This document shows, piece by piece, positions 34,317 to 49,300 of a stretch of DNA of 64,000 nt (the stretch's first letter is position 1; the number at the start of each line of letters is the position of its first letter). A program made the translations under genes and the position numbers. A model generated the notes under the pieces. It ran no database searches and was not told the origin of the DNA. It saw only the letters and a program-made list of their open reading frames with translations. This DNA is from Agrypnia vestita (lineage: Eukaryota; Arthropoda; Insecta; Trichoptera; Phryganeidae): positions 235,156 through 299,155 of the forward strand of contig JADDOH010000291.1 in assembly GCA_016648135.1 (NCBI GenBank). The letters are read 5' to 3'.

Positions 34317-37300
34317 CTTCATAAATGTTTGTCATTCTGCAAATATCCAAAAACGATGCACCCTTACACCACGCCAAGACAATGTTGACAAGATTTAATT
34401 GGAAACATTTTAAAGTATAATCTTCTTTCTTTTCAATTAATTTTGAATCAACAGCAACATCACCGATCGAAGAAGCAATATCCTAGAAAATAAAAATAAC
34501 TTAAATACACAAATAGAAAACACAGAAACAAAAACCAGCTCAATTAGTAACAAAAAATTTGCTCACACTAAGACTGAATATACAATCATGTTATATTTGA
34601 ATATTGCTATTCATTTCCAGAATAAAAAATATGTATATACACATATTAAATTTTAATTAATATTCTTTGCATGCCGATCACCCTTCTGCCGACAGCCGTA
34701 GCCGAAGCATTCTCTTTGTATTGTATTCCACAACAAACCTTTTGTAACTTTGTATCAATAAATCACCGTTTGTAATAGAGAGTATAATTTATCATCCTGT
34801 ATCTCTCTGCCCATCCTGCATTTGCTTGCCACACACACACACACAGAAAACGCACACTCGACGTAATACACTAGAATGCTTTCTGCGTCACGTGTCACAA
34901 GAGATTACGTTTCTTACAAATGGATATATTCTCTCATCATCTTAGAACACAAATTATCTCATTCTCACACACAACCGACCCGCTAAAAATATTAAATATT
35001 AAATGTAAAATTAATATGTATACCTTTACTACATTTAAAGATGTTTGTATCGTTTTGTCAAAGTCAAATTCAGGTATTGAATCGGGTTCCGCGCTCACAA
35101 AGCAGCTGAGTAAGGCGACGCAATATTCCACAGAGAGTTCAGTAAATACACCATTAAATATCATTTCTGTTAACAGAAGTTCATCAATACTGCAAAACAA
35201 CGAAGTACAGGGTTACTCAGTATAATATAAAACACATTTATTTCCACGTAGGGGGTGGGTGGCTATGGAGAGGGGGGATGGTGCCCATATTTTGTGTAGT
35301 CCTAAAGAAAAAGATCAGTCAAAGGGTGCAGGATAGAGAACGGAAAGACATTCAGTTTTATAAAATATACAAATACCATCTGGAGCACTTACCAGCCAAG
35401 TTCGCAGGCCACCCTTCCCTTCATATTTATAAGATCCATTTCATTACAATAACTCAGTTTTCTAAGAACAGTTTTGCGACGTTGAAGTTCATCCATTTTT
35501 AACAAACTTTGGTGACTCTTCATCTCTTCTTTAATTTCAAAAATCTCCTTTTCAATTAACTCTTTACGACTGTAGTTGTTGATAAGCGTGTCATTATTAA
35601 TACCGTGTATTGGATTTTGCGTTAATCTGTGAATAAAAAATTATAAATAGTTATAAACATTGCACATTTATTGTGTGTTGAAAACGTATGGGAGAAGGCG
35701 CCCACCCAGAAAATGGTTGGAGCAAGATAGAAAATGGGGAACAGAAAAAAATTGCAAATTTTTTACAACAAACCAAATATTTCATAAAATAACCTAAAAA
35801 GAAGATGGGGTGACAACTTGGATAAAGCTCCAAAAAAACTTGGCATCCACGACTGGAAGACTGGGTACCTGTGAAGACTGCTGGAAGTTGAAGGTAACCC
35901 AGAAGAAACATATGTATTTATACATTTTATTTTATTTATTTAAAATTTAAATTTAAACATATGTGTTTCTCAATGAAAGTAGGCACCGGAAGCCATATGC
36001 AGAAACTCAGCACTCGAAAATTGAATTGTGTATTATTATTACATAATTGATGTGGCAATTACTTTGTGGTGCGACATGATTACATATTTTAATTTAAACT
36101 AAATTGACAAGTTACACCTGATGATGAGAGGGGCTGCTGCTCTCGAAACTATAATCGTGTTGAATTCAACCCGACGTGTGTGCATTACAAAGTTCAATTT
36201 AGCTGAAGTGTATAATTAACAGATTAATTAATTAATTATAATTAATAGAAATGCGGTCACTAAGACGCTTGTGTGGAAAATCTTTGGTCGATAGAGTGAA
36301 GAATGAACAAATTAGACGTGAATGCAATGCTGGCTGTGGTGTGGTAGATAGAATAAAGAAAGGAGTGCTGAGATGGTTTGGTCATGTGGAACATATGAAT
36401 GAGGAAAGTATGGTTAAGAAAATATATGAGGTGAGTGTTGAAGGCAACAGGATAGAGGAATAGAGGGCGGGCAAGTATTTGAGGATGGCCCTGTTAAAAG
36501 CCGCAACAACCGTAGAACTTGTATGAGAAGGTGTATGAATGTGGCCGAAGCAAAAGTGGTGTGCCAGGATAGAAGAGTGTGGCGTTCATTCGTCTCTGCC
36601 TACCTCCGCGGGAAACGGCGTGATGGTTAGTTAGTTAGTATAATTAACTGAAAAAAGATTATATCGTAAGAGAATTTAACACTGAAGAATTTTCAATGTT
36701 TTTAATACTCTGCCAAACAGTTCCAAGTAATGAAGAGCTAAACTGCTATTTCTTCTTCTTCTTGTGCCCTGTCCATTCAACGGACATTGACTATCATGAA
36801 TTTATTTACTGCGGCCCGGAATAACTTTACAGTAGAGAGGCCAATTTTTGCAGCCATGATTTTGTCCTTCTTCCAGGGCCCTGACTTTCCCTGCATTATG
36901 AGATGCAAGATCTCATAATGCATAATAATATAATAGTAATATTTCTCATCAGATGTTCGAGATATTCAAGCTATCAGATTATTATTGCTCTAATTACTTA
37001 TTTTTCTTTATTCATCCGACTGAATAATCGACACATAACATCATCATTTGTAACTTTTTCCATTCAGTTTATTTTAAGTATTCTTCTGTAGATCCATGTC
37101 TCGATTTCTTCGGTAAGCGTCCATGCTTCCATTCCATAAAATAATAATGAGCATATGTAGAATTTGACCATTCGCATTCATAATCCAAGGTTGAGATCAT
37201 GATCGCAGAAAATCTTTTTCATATGGATAAAGGTTGCACGAGTTTGCTCAATGTGGCATTTTATTTCAACCCGCTACATCTGAATGATTTTTATGTTTTT

Positions 37301-40300
37301 TTTTCTAATTGAATTGTAGAGTTGATCACATTTTTTAGTATTTTCAATCTTTGGTATTGGGATAACCCTCGATATTTTCCATGATTGTGGAAAAGTTCCC
37401 AAGTTAATAGATTCATTTATAATATTTACGAAGTATTTTTCTGTTATAGGTAGTGATTCTCATATCAACTTTATGGTTATTCCATCTGGACTGGGTTTTG
37501 ATTTTTTTAATATAGTTTTTAATTGTTCTATAGAGATTGGTTTTAAATTTAGTTGAATTTCTTTTTCTTCTATAGTATTATTTTCATTTAAATCTGCATT
37601 TGTACTAGAAATGCTTTTGTTTATTTCTTCCACACTACAAAATATATATTAAATTTATTTGCAATATTAGATCTTTATATTTCTGGAGGAAATTTTATAT
37701 CTTCATTTATTTTTCTTGTGTCGTTTTGCATTAATGACTTTATTATAGACCACATTTTTTCAAAACGCCTTTTTCATTCTCGATTTTAGTTTTAAAGTAT
37801 CTGTTTTTGTTATTTTTTAGTTCATTTATGTATTTATTTCTATATATTTTAAATTTTTTCCAGTCCTCCAGATTTTTTATTATTTTTGCGATTTTATATA
37901 ACCTATCTCTTTCATACTGTATATTTTTCAAATGATTATTGTACCATTTATTATATGTTCTTGTTATTATTCTTTCTGGTACAATGTTATCAATTGTACT
38001 TTTAATTTAATTAATAATTGTTTTTATCTTTTCGTTAAATTCCATACCTGTTATTCCATTCCAGTTGCAGTTTTTAAGTTGTTGTTTAAATTGTTCTACA
38101 TCATATTTTCCATAGTTTCTAATAGATGTTTGTGTTTTCGGAATTGAATTTTTATTTTTGTGTTCTAATAAAATTTGGATAATCGTATGATTCGTAATTT
38201 TGGGAGAATTTTACATTTAGTTCAAATATGTTTGTAATCACAAGATCAATCATTGTACTTGACGTTTGAGTACTCCTTGTGGCTTCTCGAACAAGTTGTT
38301 TAACTTGTTGTGGGCCGTAAATTTTCGGAATTTTTTGTGATTTTTCTTTTTACGAAAACATGCGTATATTAAAAAAAAACACACACACATTCATATTATT
38401 TTATCGTAAGTGTCGAAACGCAATGATTTTTTTATCATTTAAGTAAAAAAAATAATCTTTTTTTGAATTTCCATAATGTTGCCAGCGCAACATTTTCTGA
38501 AAAATAATAATATTTTTTTTATTTGTTTATTAGAGACAACACTACTATTAATAATAATAATCTTCTTCTGTGTGATATATTTTGTTGCACGGCACGGCAC
38601 ACGACGGGACATCGCACTCATAACACATAAATATGATACACTTTCACACACACACATATTTCAAATAAACGCAACAAAATTGCGTGTATTTTTGTTAATA
38701 AATCACTATTAGTATTCAATTGAATCATAAACCAACAAAAACTGACAAATATCGCAAAACATATCGTATATATTTTTATATACGTGTACAAATAAATCGA
38801 AAATCGAAAAAAATAAATCGTATTTCCCGCGCACATTGCGCGTGACCTTGACGATGGAATATTTGAATTTCGATTGCACAACACGCGATCGGGGCGACAT
38901 CTACAACTTCTCTATACGATTTTGACGGCAGAAAAACTTCCGTTTTGATTGTTGATTTAAAATATAATCGGTGATGTTTTTGAGTTGAAAATGGAACGAC
39001 AGGTCACAACAGGATTTCTCTATTGGGAAAAAATTACGTTTTTCAAATTCGATACGCGGCCGTCGATAAATAAATTATTTTGTGCCTGTCGGATATGTGC
39101 GTCCGCGGCCCAGGGGGGGTTAATGCAATTCCCGTGGTGGAAAGTCTATTGGTAATAAGGTTAACAGTAATATTAACCTTATCACGCTGCCGCCGTGTAA
39201 CAAATATAATAATTGAAGTTTATTTTATTTTAAAAATGTTGAAAATACTTACATGTTTTCTAAAAAGTTTACCCTTTCTAAAAGGTCTGCCACATGAGGA
39301 TTATCGATTCCCATATCGTTCACAGGGTGGAGAGAAGGAAGTCCATTTGGATATTTCGCTTTTAATTTGTTTATTATACTTAAATAATATTTCGAACGAT
39401 TTCTCTTATTTTTGCCATCCATTGTAACTTTTTCTGAACTTATTTGAGATATAAGCTTATGATCAACTATGAACTGCTCAACGCGTCCTTTCTAAAAATA
39501 ATAAGGTTTGTTTTGAATTTTTTTATGATAATAATAATGGTGTAAACCAAACCCCTTCTTTAGGCGAGGGGATTGGATCACCGGAAGAGTGTCTGCCTTC
39601 CGTATATTCAAGACACATTTATACTGCGATTAAAGTACATTAAATACCTGATAATTCGAAATTTTTCCCAAAATGTTGAATTCATAGTAGATTACGCCGA
39701 TAATTCGAAAACCCGAAAAAATTATTTAAAATAACCCCCATTATTTTAAATAATTTTTAGCCCCTTGCGCCGTAAATAAGTACATTTTAGGTCACACACT
39801 TCGAAATTTTTTGAAATTTGACAAAATTGAAGAAAAAAATTGATTTTTTCGCAAGTGATAACAATAAATATGTCAATATCGGGTTCTTTAGTAATAGAAA
39901 TTTCGCTATCTTTCTATTAGCATAATAAATATTGCGTTTTCAAAATGATTTCTTGAAATATGCAAGAATACAGACATTTTTTTCATGATTGCAATCGCAT
40001 CATGATTTTTTATGCCTTGAATTTCGAATCCCCGTTAATTTGCATAATTCGAAATGTTATTTTTAGGCACCTTTGAATTTCGAATGAACGAGGCATTCCT
40101 GTATTTGTTCTTGCATAATTATATCTCCTAGTATACTACATGTAAACTAATAGAAGTTTAAAAATTTTGTTATAAACCGAGTCTCTTCAAGTAAAAATGT
40201 CTTTTTGTAATAAAGCGTAACTTATTTGCTAAAACATATTCTTTTCAAAATTTACCCAGAACCAGATTTTGTACCAAGAAATTTATGTTAGTTCGTGCCT

Positions 40301-43300
40301 ATATATTTAGGTGGTCTGTGGTGGTGTTGACTAAAATATGTTTTTGTAAGTAATTGGGAAAAAAAATCACCAATGTTTTCAATTTCATAATGATCAAAAG
40401 GGTCCTGATAGAAATAACATTAAAAAAAAAATGACATAGAAAATGAGTTTTTTGAAATATTTTTATTTTATTTTAGATGATGAACGGGGGTGAAGAAGCG
40501 CTGGTAATTTAAGGCCGAGTTGAGTGATTTCGCCCCCGAAAGTCTTCTGACTAGACAGATGAACCTGGTGAGGTCAACAACAGATGTCAGTCTACAGGCG
40601 AGTCATGTGTCAGGAGGTGTCTCATTTCTCAACTGTGAGCTTAGGAGAGAAAGATTCTTATAATTGAGAAATAAAATAAAATTAGATAATAATAACCTTT
40701 TTTTTATAAGCTGGCCTGGGTAACGAATCATTATCTTCGGAATCTCCTTGGACGTGAAGCATGACACGGATTTGAATTTCCATCTCACGCTTCTTCTTTT
40801 TTCGATGCATGACATCCATTATAATACCCCAGTCATATTCACAGTTGTCAAATTTGAGCTAAAAATTAAAACAATTAAAATCTGAATAAAAAATAATTTA
40901 TGTTAAAAAATTATTTATCATTAAATACAGTTAGTACCTACTCATTAATTTCAATTCTGGGATCTCAAAATAACAGGTTTAAATAAGACAAATTGAAAAA
41001 ATTTGGAATTAGAGAAGCAAATACTGTATTCTTTCAATATTTTCCAAAGTAATACACAAACACGTCCTTTAAATGCTTCTATTTCGTAGTAATAATTTAC
41101 AAAGGCAAATTTTATACTGCATTACTAAAAAATTATAAATAGTTGTTAATTAATTTTATAGATCTAAGTTAATTTTTTTAAAGTTAGTTTATAGTAACCT
41201 TTGTTTAAACCACCGATTCTTGCAATTTCCACCAATCACACAACCCGTTTTCATAAAAATCTATGGTTTTTACAAAAGATTACTGTCTCGTCCTTCTGTC
41301 TAAGGAGAAGATAATGTCGGAAATTGGGAGTCCTTATTCAAAAATCCTAGTTTCTTCTGGGTTTTTATTATCTCGTAACAATCAATACAGAATCACAACG
41401 ATTACAATAAGTAGTTTAAAGGAAGCGTAAGTAGTAGGTAAGTGCTCTTGTGCTAGTTATTTGCTTAGTGGGCGCTCCAGGATGGCGCATCTCTTTTAAT
41501 TCCCATTCACTCTCTCATATTGTCTGAATCTCTCATTCATTCCGACAGAAGTTCATTCAGATACATTATATTATAATCCAAGTTGATACAACATTAGTCA
41601 ATAGAAAGTCGAATCATAAACAGAAAATAATTTGTTACCAAATTACAGAGGATGATTTTTTATATGATTGCACTTTAATTTGTAATGAAGCTAATCATAA
41701 CATTAGTCTATAAATACATACCTTTACTAATCTCCCCTTATTTAGAAATGGTAAAATATTTTCCGAATTCAATACATGATTATTTATTTCATCGTGAATA
41801 TTTCCCAATTGTTTTATAAGATTACAGTAGGAACCAACAGCCTCTTCATTTGTGATGTGTATCCCCGCATACTTTCTTTGCTTTATCCTCAGATCTGTAA
41901 TAACAACTTTGTAGCTATATATAATAAAATTAAGCCACAAAAAACTATAATACATAATATGTACAAGCCACAGAGACATATATTATATAAACAACTTAAA
42001 AACTATAACAAATAACCACAGAGAGATGAAAAAAACTAACTTCTGTTGAGTTCCAGTAATTTAGCATGGGTTTGAAATATGAGAAAGCTTTTCTCGATCA
42101 TGTATTCTGGATTTATCTCTTCCTGTCTCATCAGATTAAGAATCATATGGTACGTGAGATGGAATGCAGAGTTCAGGGGGTCTGCTTTACCCATCATTAT
42201 CTCTGACACCAAGTTTGAAGAAATTTTCTCATCAACCATGAGGACAATCAAACCGTTTGCATCTAATCCACGTCTGCCTGCTCTGCCAGACATTTGTATG
42301 TATTCTCCAGAAGATATCTTTTCAACATAAAAAATACATATTGTTATTTATCAATATCTTAATTTAGTGCCAAAATAAAATTTGAAAAAATCACCAAGAA
42401 AGTGAAAAATCGGTAACCCATGGAAAGATATAATATTGGGCTGATGCAAAAGTTTTTATGTTTTTTTACGACATTTATAAAAAAAATTCTTCAAACTAAT
42501 GAATACCACATGTTTCCAAACTATTATTTTTACATTAAAAAAAATAAATTATATTGCATAAAGCAGGTGTGGCGAACCTAGGGCATGCGTGCCCGAGGTG
42601 GCACGTTTGAGAATTTGGACAGCACGCGAACGATTTCCAAGTTCAAAAATATTTTTTTAAATTTAAGTAATTAAAATTTTGATTAAATAATCCATTTTGA
42701 TTTTTATGCTGGCTACATCACTGCTTTGACGTTTGTTTTCGTTTGAGGTTATGTACGTTGTAATTTGTTGTTTATCGCCGTCGCAGGTATGACTGTCAGT
42801 GAAGATAAGTTCGTCGATCTCATCTCGCTGATAGTGGAGTGGTTAACATTGACCATGTTCATATAATATATTCAATATGTACAAAAAAAAACCGTTTCTG
42901 ACACAAGTGAAAAAGAACAACATCACCTTTGAATTATGTTTTTAACCAAAAAACGATTAAAGCACCAACAAGTTTTATGCGCAAAGCACGGATTTAAATC
43001 ACTGGAAGATGTTATGATTCTTATAACAAAATTGGTCAATATGATATGTGTGCGCGGATTAAACAAATGAAATTTTTTAGAATTATTAAATGTGGTAGGC
43101 TCAGTGTATAAGGGTTTACTTATGTACAACAATGTGCGATAGTTAGTTAAGTCGTAGAAAATTCTTTTAAAGATTCGTTAAGTGTTTGGATGAAGTTAAG
43201 ATTTTTTAAATTAATGTGAATCTGATTTAAAAATATAACAAGTTACTAGACGTCGAATGGCTATTAAAATAAATGTTTTTTTTACTGATTTGTGCTACCA

Positions 43301-46300
43301 TTTCAAAAGTCCAAGTCAAAACTTTTGCATCAATTCATCAATATATAGTTATTTGATATATATAGTTATTTGATATATAGTTAGTTGAGAGATAAACATT
43401 GATAATGATTTTAACCTGTGACACACTAATCATTATTTGAGATTTGTATCCAATTGTATCAATGATTGGTAATTGATTTTTCGCAATACAAAAGGCAACT
43501 TTCGCTAATCAACAACAGTTATATTTCAGTTACCAATCATCAATACAATCAGATACAAATTTCAAATAACTGTACTGTGTGTAACCAGTTACAAAAACGG
43601 TTTGACCATCACAATTATGCGATGACATTAAAAAGGTTTTTACGGTGACGCATTACTAGAGGGCACAATAAATATTGCTGTCAGTATTTGTCATGTCAAA
43701 CTTTATTGTGGCAATGGAAATTTTTTTGCGTACATTTAAAATGCACTGCATAACCATCATTACCACGTGTGCATGAGGTATGATACATATCTTAAATGTT
43801 CATACTGAGTTTTGCATGCCTATAACAAACATATGCATTTAAATAACAGAATATTGAAATTTTCTAGTTTGTGAGTTATGAGTACGGCCTGAAGACCTCA
43901 TTTAAAAAAGTCAACCATTTTTAATAACAATGTAGACTATGTTGCCACAATGTGGAAATTGTAACCGTCAACCAGTTAGTAAGAGCATCTTGGCACCCTT
44001 CTCGAAGACAATATGGATATACAATTGTATTAACTACATATCTACATACTTACATTTCGCGTTTTGACACCATCAAACTTTTTTATAGCCGTAAATACGA
44101 CAGTTTTCGCAGGCATGTTAAGACCCATTGCAAAGGTTTCCGTTGCAAACAATGCCTAAAAATATGTAAGAGAATATAATTTATTTTAAAAAGGCAACTA
44201 ATTTGTAATATTGTAATTAATTCATATGAATGTATTTCTGATAAATACAATTTATTTATATATATATACAGTCGAACTCGGTTACAACGAACACGACGGG
44301 ACCAACTAAATTTGCTCCTTATAGCCGGGACTCCTTATATCCGGGATTCACTTTTTTCACAATTTTTTTTGATTGTGTGATGTTATTTTCAAGAGCAGCT
44401 AAATAAACATCCTTATCTTTCCAGAGCGATGAAACTGTAGAAGATGATTGTGAAAACTGTTTACAGACTTTTTGACGCTGATAATTTGACTTTTTCGCGA
44501 ATCTAGAGACACTTTCGTTTGTTAGTGAACATGTTTCCGATAGAACAATTCGCGTTTAACTGATTAGGTTTTTAAATGCTAATACAGTAAACTGCATAAA
44601 ATAAACTGTCACCATAAACATTTTGGAAACCCCCAATAATCGGAGTTATATGACCAGTATTCTCGACCTTCAGTAAACTATTGCTTGCCTGCGCATGTGG
44701 GATTTTCGGACACAAGTTTGTGTACATCATAAAATGAACCCTAATTAAGTGCGAGCCGCTTTAAAAGCAAAGTGAAAAAGTTTATTGTTATGAGCACGTA
44801 TCTGTCTTTTTTTCTGCAACACAAGCAAATATGTTTGCAGAGTTTCTAAAATTTGCTCCGTATATCCAGGAATCGCGCTCCTTATAGCCGAGACCGATTG
44901 TATATGTGAATATGTGCAAATCAAAATGAATTCACAGTTTTTCTCATTATAGCCGGGATCTCCTTATATCCGAGCTCGTTGTAACCGAGTTCGACTGTAT
45001 ATATATATATATATATATATATTGATGCACCTACAGACAAATATCAATGTGATGTTTTGTGGGTCTGAGATGTAAAAAAAAAAAATTATAAATAAAAAAT
45101 AATAATTAAATATACAATAAATATTTAAAATTTATTAGCGGCAAAACTTTAAAATGGCAACAAATAAAATAAAATTACTTTACCTTTATCAGGCCTTCTC
45201 CAAAGAGAATTTCAACCGCTTCTTTTATCAATGGGAGAAGTCCGCTATGGTGAAATGCGATTCCTTTTCTTAGAAGTGGAAGTATTGTTGTAATCTGAGG
45301 TAATTGCTTTTCACTTTCACTTAAAATATCTATAGCATTATAAAATACCTCGTCTACAAGTTTCTGTTCAACTTCTGAAATACAAAACAGATACAATAAG
45401 CCACAATGCAGGGGCAATTTTTCGAGAATCACGCATTTAGTGAATCCGTAGTGATGATCTAAACATGATATTGGATAAATAATGAAATTGCAGTCATGAA
45501 AAATTGTTAACACGATGGGAAAAAAGACAATACATACTTAAATAAAAAAATTACCAGAGATATCGGATGTAAAAAAGATGGAGGTATTTTAATAATGAAA
45601 GGATTTGTAACTAACTGCAGATTTATTACAAAACTTGATATGTATATAAAATTGTACAAGATAAAATAAACATGTGTGACATTTTTGTTCTTTTGCTGTC
45701 ATGTAAAAGAGTTTATGCTCAATCCTTTTAACCAGTTAATTATGGTACTGTTATTTGAGATTTACATTGATTTTATACGACTATTTCATTCTTAATCATG
45801 TAAAATTTTATATGAAGTACATATTTACTGTTTTAATTACTGAGTAACTGAGATACAACTGTTACCCATGGTTGCCCATCCAATCGTAAAGAAAAGTTAC
45901 CAATCATCGATACAAATCAATCAATCACAGATAAAAATCGCAAATAACTTTTATTGTGTAACCAGTTAAAATATCATCACTATTATGGAGTGAATGTACC
46001 TGTTTCGGACAGGAATCAGATGATGGCCCTGAAAACCAAAGCGGGCTCAATAGTTCGACACAATCGCCATCGTGAGACAGTGGCGTCATCACGAAACAAT
46101 GCCAGTTGTGTATGTTTATGTAAACAAATGAAATAAAAGACTTTATGTGACACACTGTTTTTGGACTCGATTTTTTGTCACATCTTTTATTTTTTAACCC
46201 TTTTAGTACCATACATATTTTGTCAAAATATGTTAAAAAAAGCCAGTAAAAAAGTGCATATTCATAGATAATTTATATAAACAGCAAAAACACTTACCAT

Positions 46301-49300
46301 TTCTGTTACAATACACTAATTTTCATAATTTTTACAACATTCTCTTCAGAAGGTTTCAAACTGTGATAATAAAAACACAGAAATTGAATACTAGATATTT
46401 ATTGACAAGAAAATATATTAAAAATTTACAAGATTTATTTGCAAGAATTGCGTACATATTTGATTGTGTCATATTTCCAATCATTTAAAGTCATCCTCAA
46501 AATCGCTGCTGTCAATAATAACATGCAACCTTCGATTGACAGGAATCCCAATATCACTTCCGCTATCATAATCACTAATGCGGTTTTCAAATTGTTCTGT
46601 CATTTCAACATCCATACCTGAACTTTCTTTCGTGTTCGACATTTTGAAATCAAATTTAGGATTAAAGAAATAAATAATAATAATGGTGTTTGTAGAAAAA
46701 AGTGTGATTGAAGAAAGTTAGAACGCAATTTAATTAATAAAAATATGAATGCGGGAACACTGACGCGCGCCAAAAGTGAACTGTCGAAACGAGCGCTGTC
46801 GCACCGGTGGCATTTTTCGCACACCTTACCTAGGAGCGCCATGGCACTTTTCGGCACTATAAGGTTTAATAAAGAGAGTAAATCTTGCAAAGCGATGGAT
46901 GATGCGCTTTTCGAAGCAATTGGCTGTTCGCGGCATTTTTGACTGACATATGGTCAGTATGGAAATCGAAATATTTTCCAAATATTTCTGGAATTTGACC
47001 CGCGTACGAGGCGTGATAATCTCGGATGAAATAGCCGTTCGCGACATTTATGGATATGTTTTCAAATATTTCTGGATTTTGACTTGCTCACGAGGCATGA
47101 TAATTTAGATTTATGACACTGGTATGGTCAATATAATTCCAAGAACCAGCCATATGGGTGCGCCCGGTTGGTATTCCGAAGACTGAAGTGGGGCGGCAGG
47201 CTGCAGACCAACCGCCCCCGTATCGCTTGCATCTGATCTATGGGGACCCAGCCCACAGAATCAAGAGTCTTGTCGCACAAGACCGAGTGCTTCGGCCTCC
47301 TGGACATAGACTGGCGGAGGAGCATCATTACTGAGCAGTGCGTGGAGCACCGTACACACAAAATTAAATTTTTTTTTTTGTCAAAACATAAAAAGGGAAA
47401 TTAAAAAATAATGGCCCTTTTCTCAATACGATAGCGGCGCCGCCGGCCAAGCGATACCGTGCCGAAAAAGATGACTTTCAGTAAAAATCGAATATTGGCC
47501 GCTACGGCAGTCCAATTGAACTGTAACTTTCTTTATTGTATTCTTCTAGTGAATATCTATACAAAAAATATATATTCACAACTACAAATTACATCAGAAG
47601 CGTAGGGGGAATTTTATTTGTTAAAATTTTTTATTACTGACGTAACATTGATTGTCCACACATCAGACTATAGTCAAAAGGCGCCTTATAAAATATACTT
47701 CGTAATTATTATACAAAGATTCGTGTGACTACTTGAGAACTATTTTTTATAAATTAATATAACTAGCCGATTGCACTTGGCACATAACTTGTAATAACTC
47801 TGTTAATATTGCCTTGTGGGTCCTATAGATTATGTTAGATTATCAGCAAGGTTTAGTATTGCATAAATGAACGTAATTTACGTCTCAAAAAGACGATGAA
47901 TCCATTTTTACAAATATTTTTGTCAGAGCAAAGAGCCGCCAGACTGATTAGTACCAAAATTCACCAAGAGATGGCGCGAGCGCTGAAATCGGCAGAGCGA
48001 GCTTTGTGATTGGCTGATTGTTTTACGATGGAGTTATGGAGGGGATTTTGTAATTTGGCTATATAAACGGTTTCATAATGGCGAGCAATTCAGTACTCCT
48101 GAAGGTGCTTTAAGAGCCTATCGGACCACTTTTACCAGTCTTTCATTTCTCTCTACCTACAACAACCCTGCTGACTACTTGGACTTTCTCTGGATCTTCT
48201 TTGCCTTTTTTAAGGCAACCTCTACTACACCGGCATTTCTAGATTGGTTTTATACTTTTTTGGGCACATGGAACCACACCATCTTTTGCGTGTTCCTGTA
48301 TGGAACAGTATCAGAAAATATCCAATAATGATCTGCCTCCGTGATTTTGAGATGGTATCTCAAAAACTATTGGGCCGATTTTGTAGAAAAATGTTGCACA
48401 CATCTTACAAATATGTAATATTGTCTACGATATAAGATTTTTTTAAAAAAAAAAATGAAAATATTTTCAGAGTCATTAGCACAATTTTTTTTCGACATGT
48501 CATGATTATCTCCGAAAGCTGGGCGCGTCACGGAAAACGGAACCATTTCGAAATTTTAAAAATAATTTGTTGATGAAAAATATTGACCAATGTGTGCTGT
48601 GAACAATGACGGTAAAAAAAACAGATGTGCAATAGTTAAGATATTTTTTTTTAATTTCAATGTTTTTTGATTCTTCAAGGTAGTGTAACCCATTAATGAG
48701 CGTGGGGCCACGTCGGACCTGTGCGATAGACAATGACAGGGGCCAGAGTGCCACTGTCGGATATATGCGACAGGCACAAAATTAATTATTTCTCGACGGC
48801 CGCGTATCGAATTTGAAAAACGTGATTTTTTCCCAGTAGAGAAATCCCGTGGTGACCATTTTCAACTCAAAAACATCACGGATTATATTTTAAATCAACA
48901 ATCAAAACAGAAGTTTTTCTGCCGTCAAAATAGTATAGAATAGTTGTAGATGGCGCCCCGAACGCGTGTTGCTCAATCGAAATTCAAATATTCCATCATT
49001 CAAGGTCACGCACAAAGTGCGTGGGAAATACAATTTATTTTTTTCGATTTATTTGTACACGTGTACACAAATATATACGATGTGTTTTGCGATATTTGTC
49101 AGTTTTTCTTGGTTTATGATTCAATTGAATACTAACAGTGATTTATTAACAAAAATATACGCAATTTTGTTGCGTTTATTTGAAATATGTGTGTGTGTGT
49201 GAAAGTGTATCACATTTATGTGTTATGAGTGCGATGTTCCGTCGTGTGCCGTGCCGTGCAACAAAATATACCACACAGAAGAAGATTATTAGGTTAGCAT

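Noticed and set aside
41722..42317. Apparent phase break between MTR4 exons at 42041 and 41914
   Set aside because: Using the better acceptor TTGTTATTACAG (exon start 41894) restores frame and matches the family (NEEAVGSY region), so there is no frameshift.
44998..45021. TATATA run as a regulatory element
   Set aside because: Simple microsatellite that served as target for the pogo-like element.
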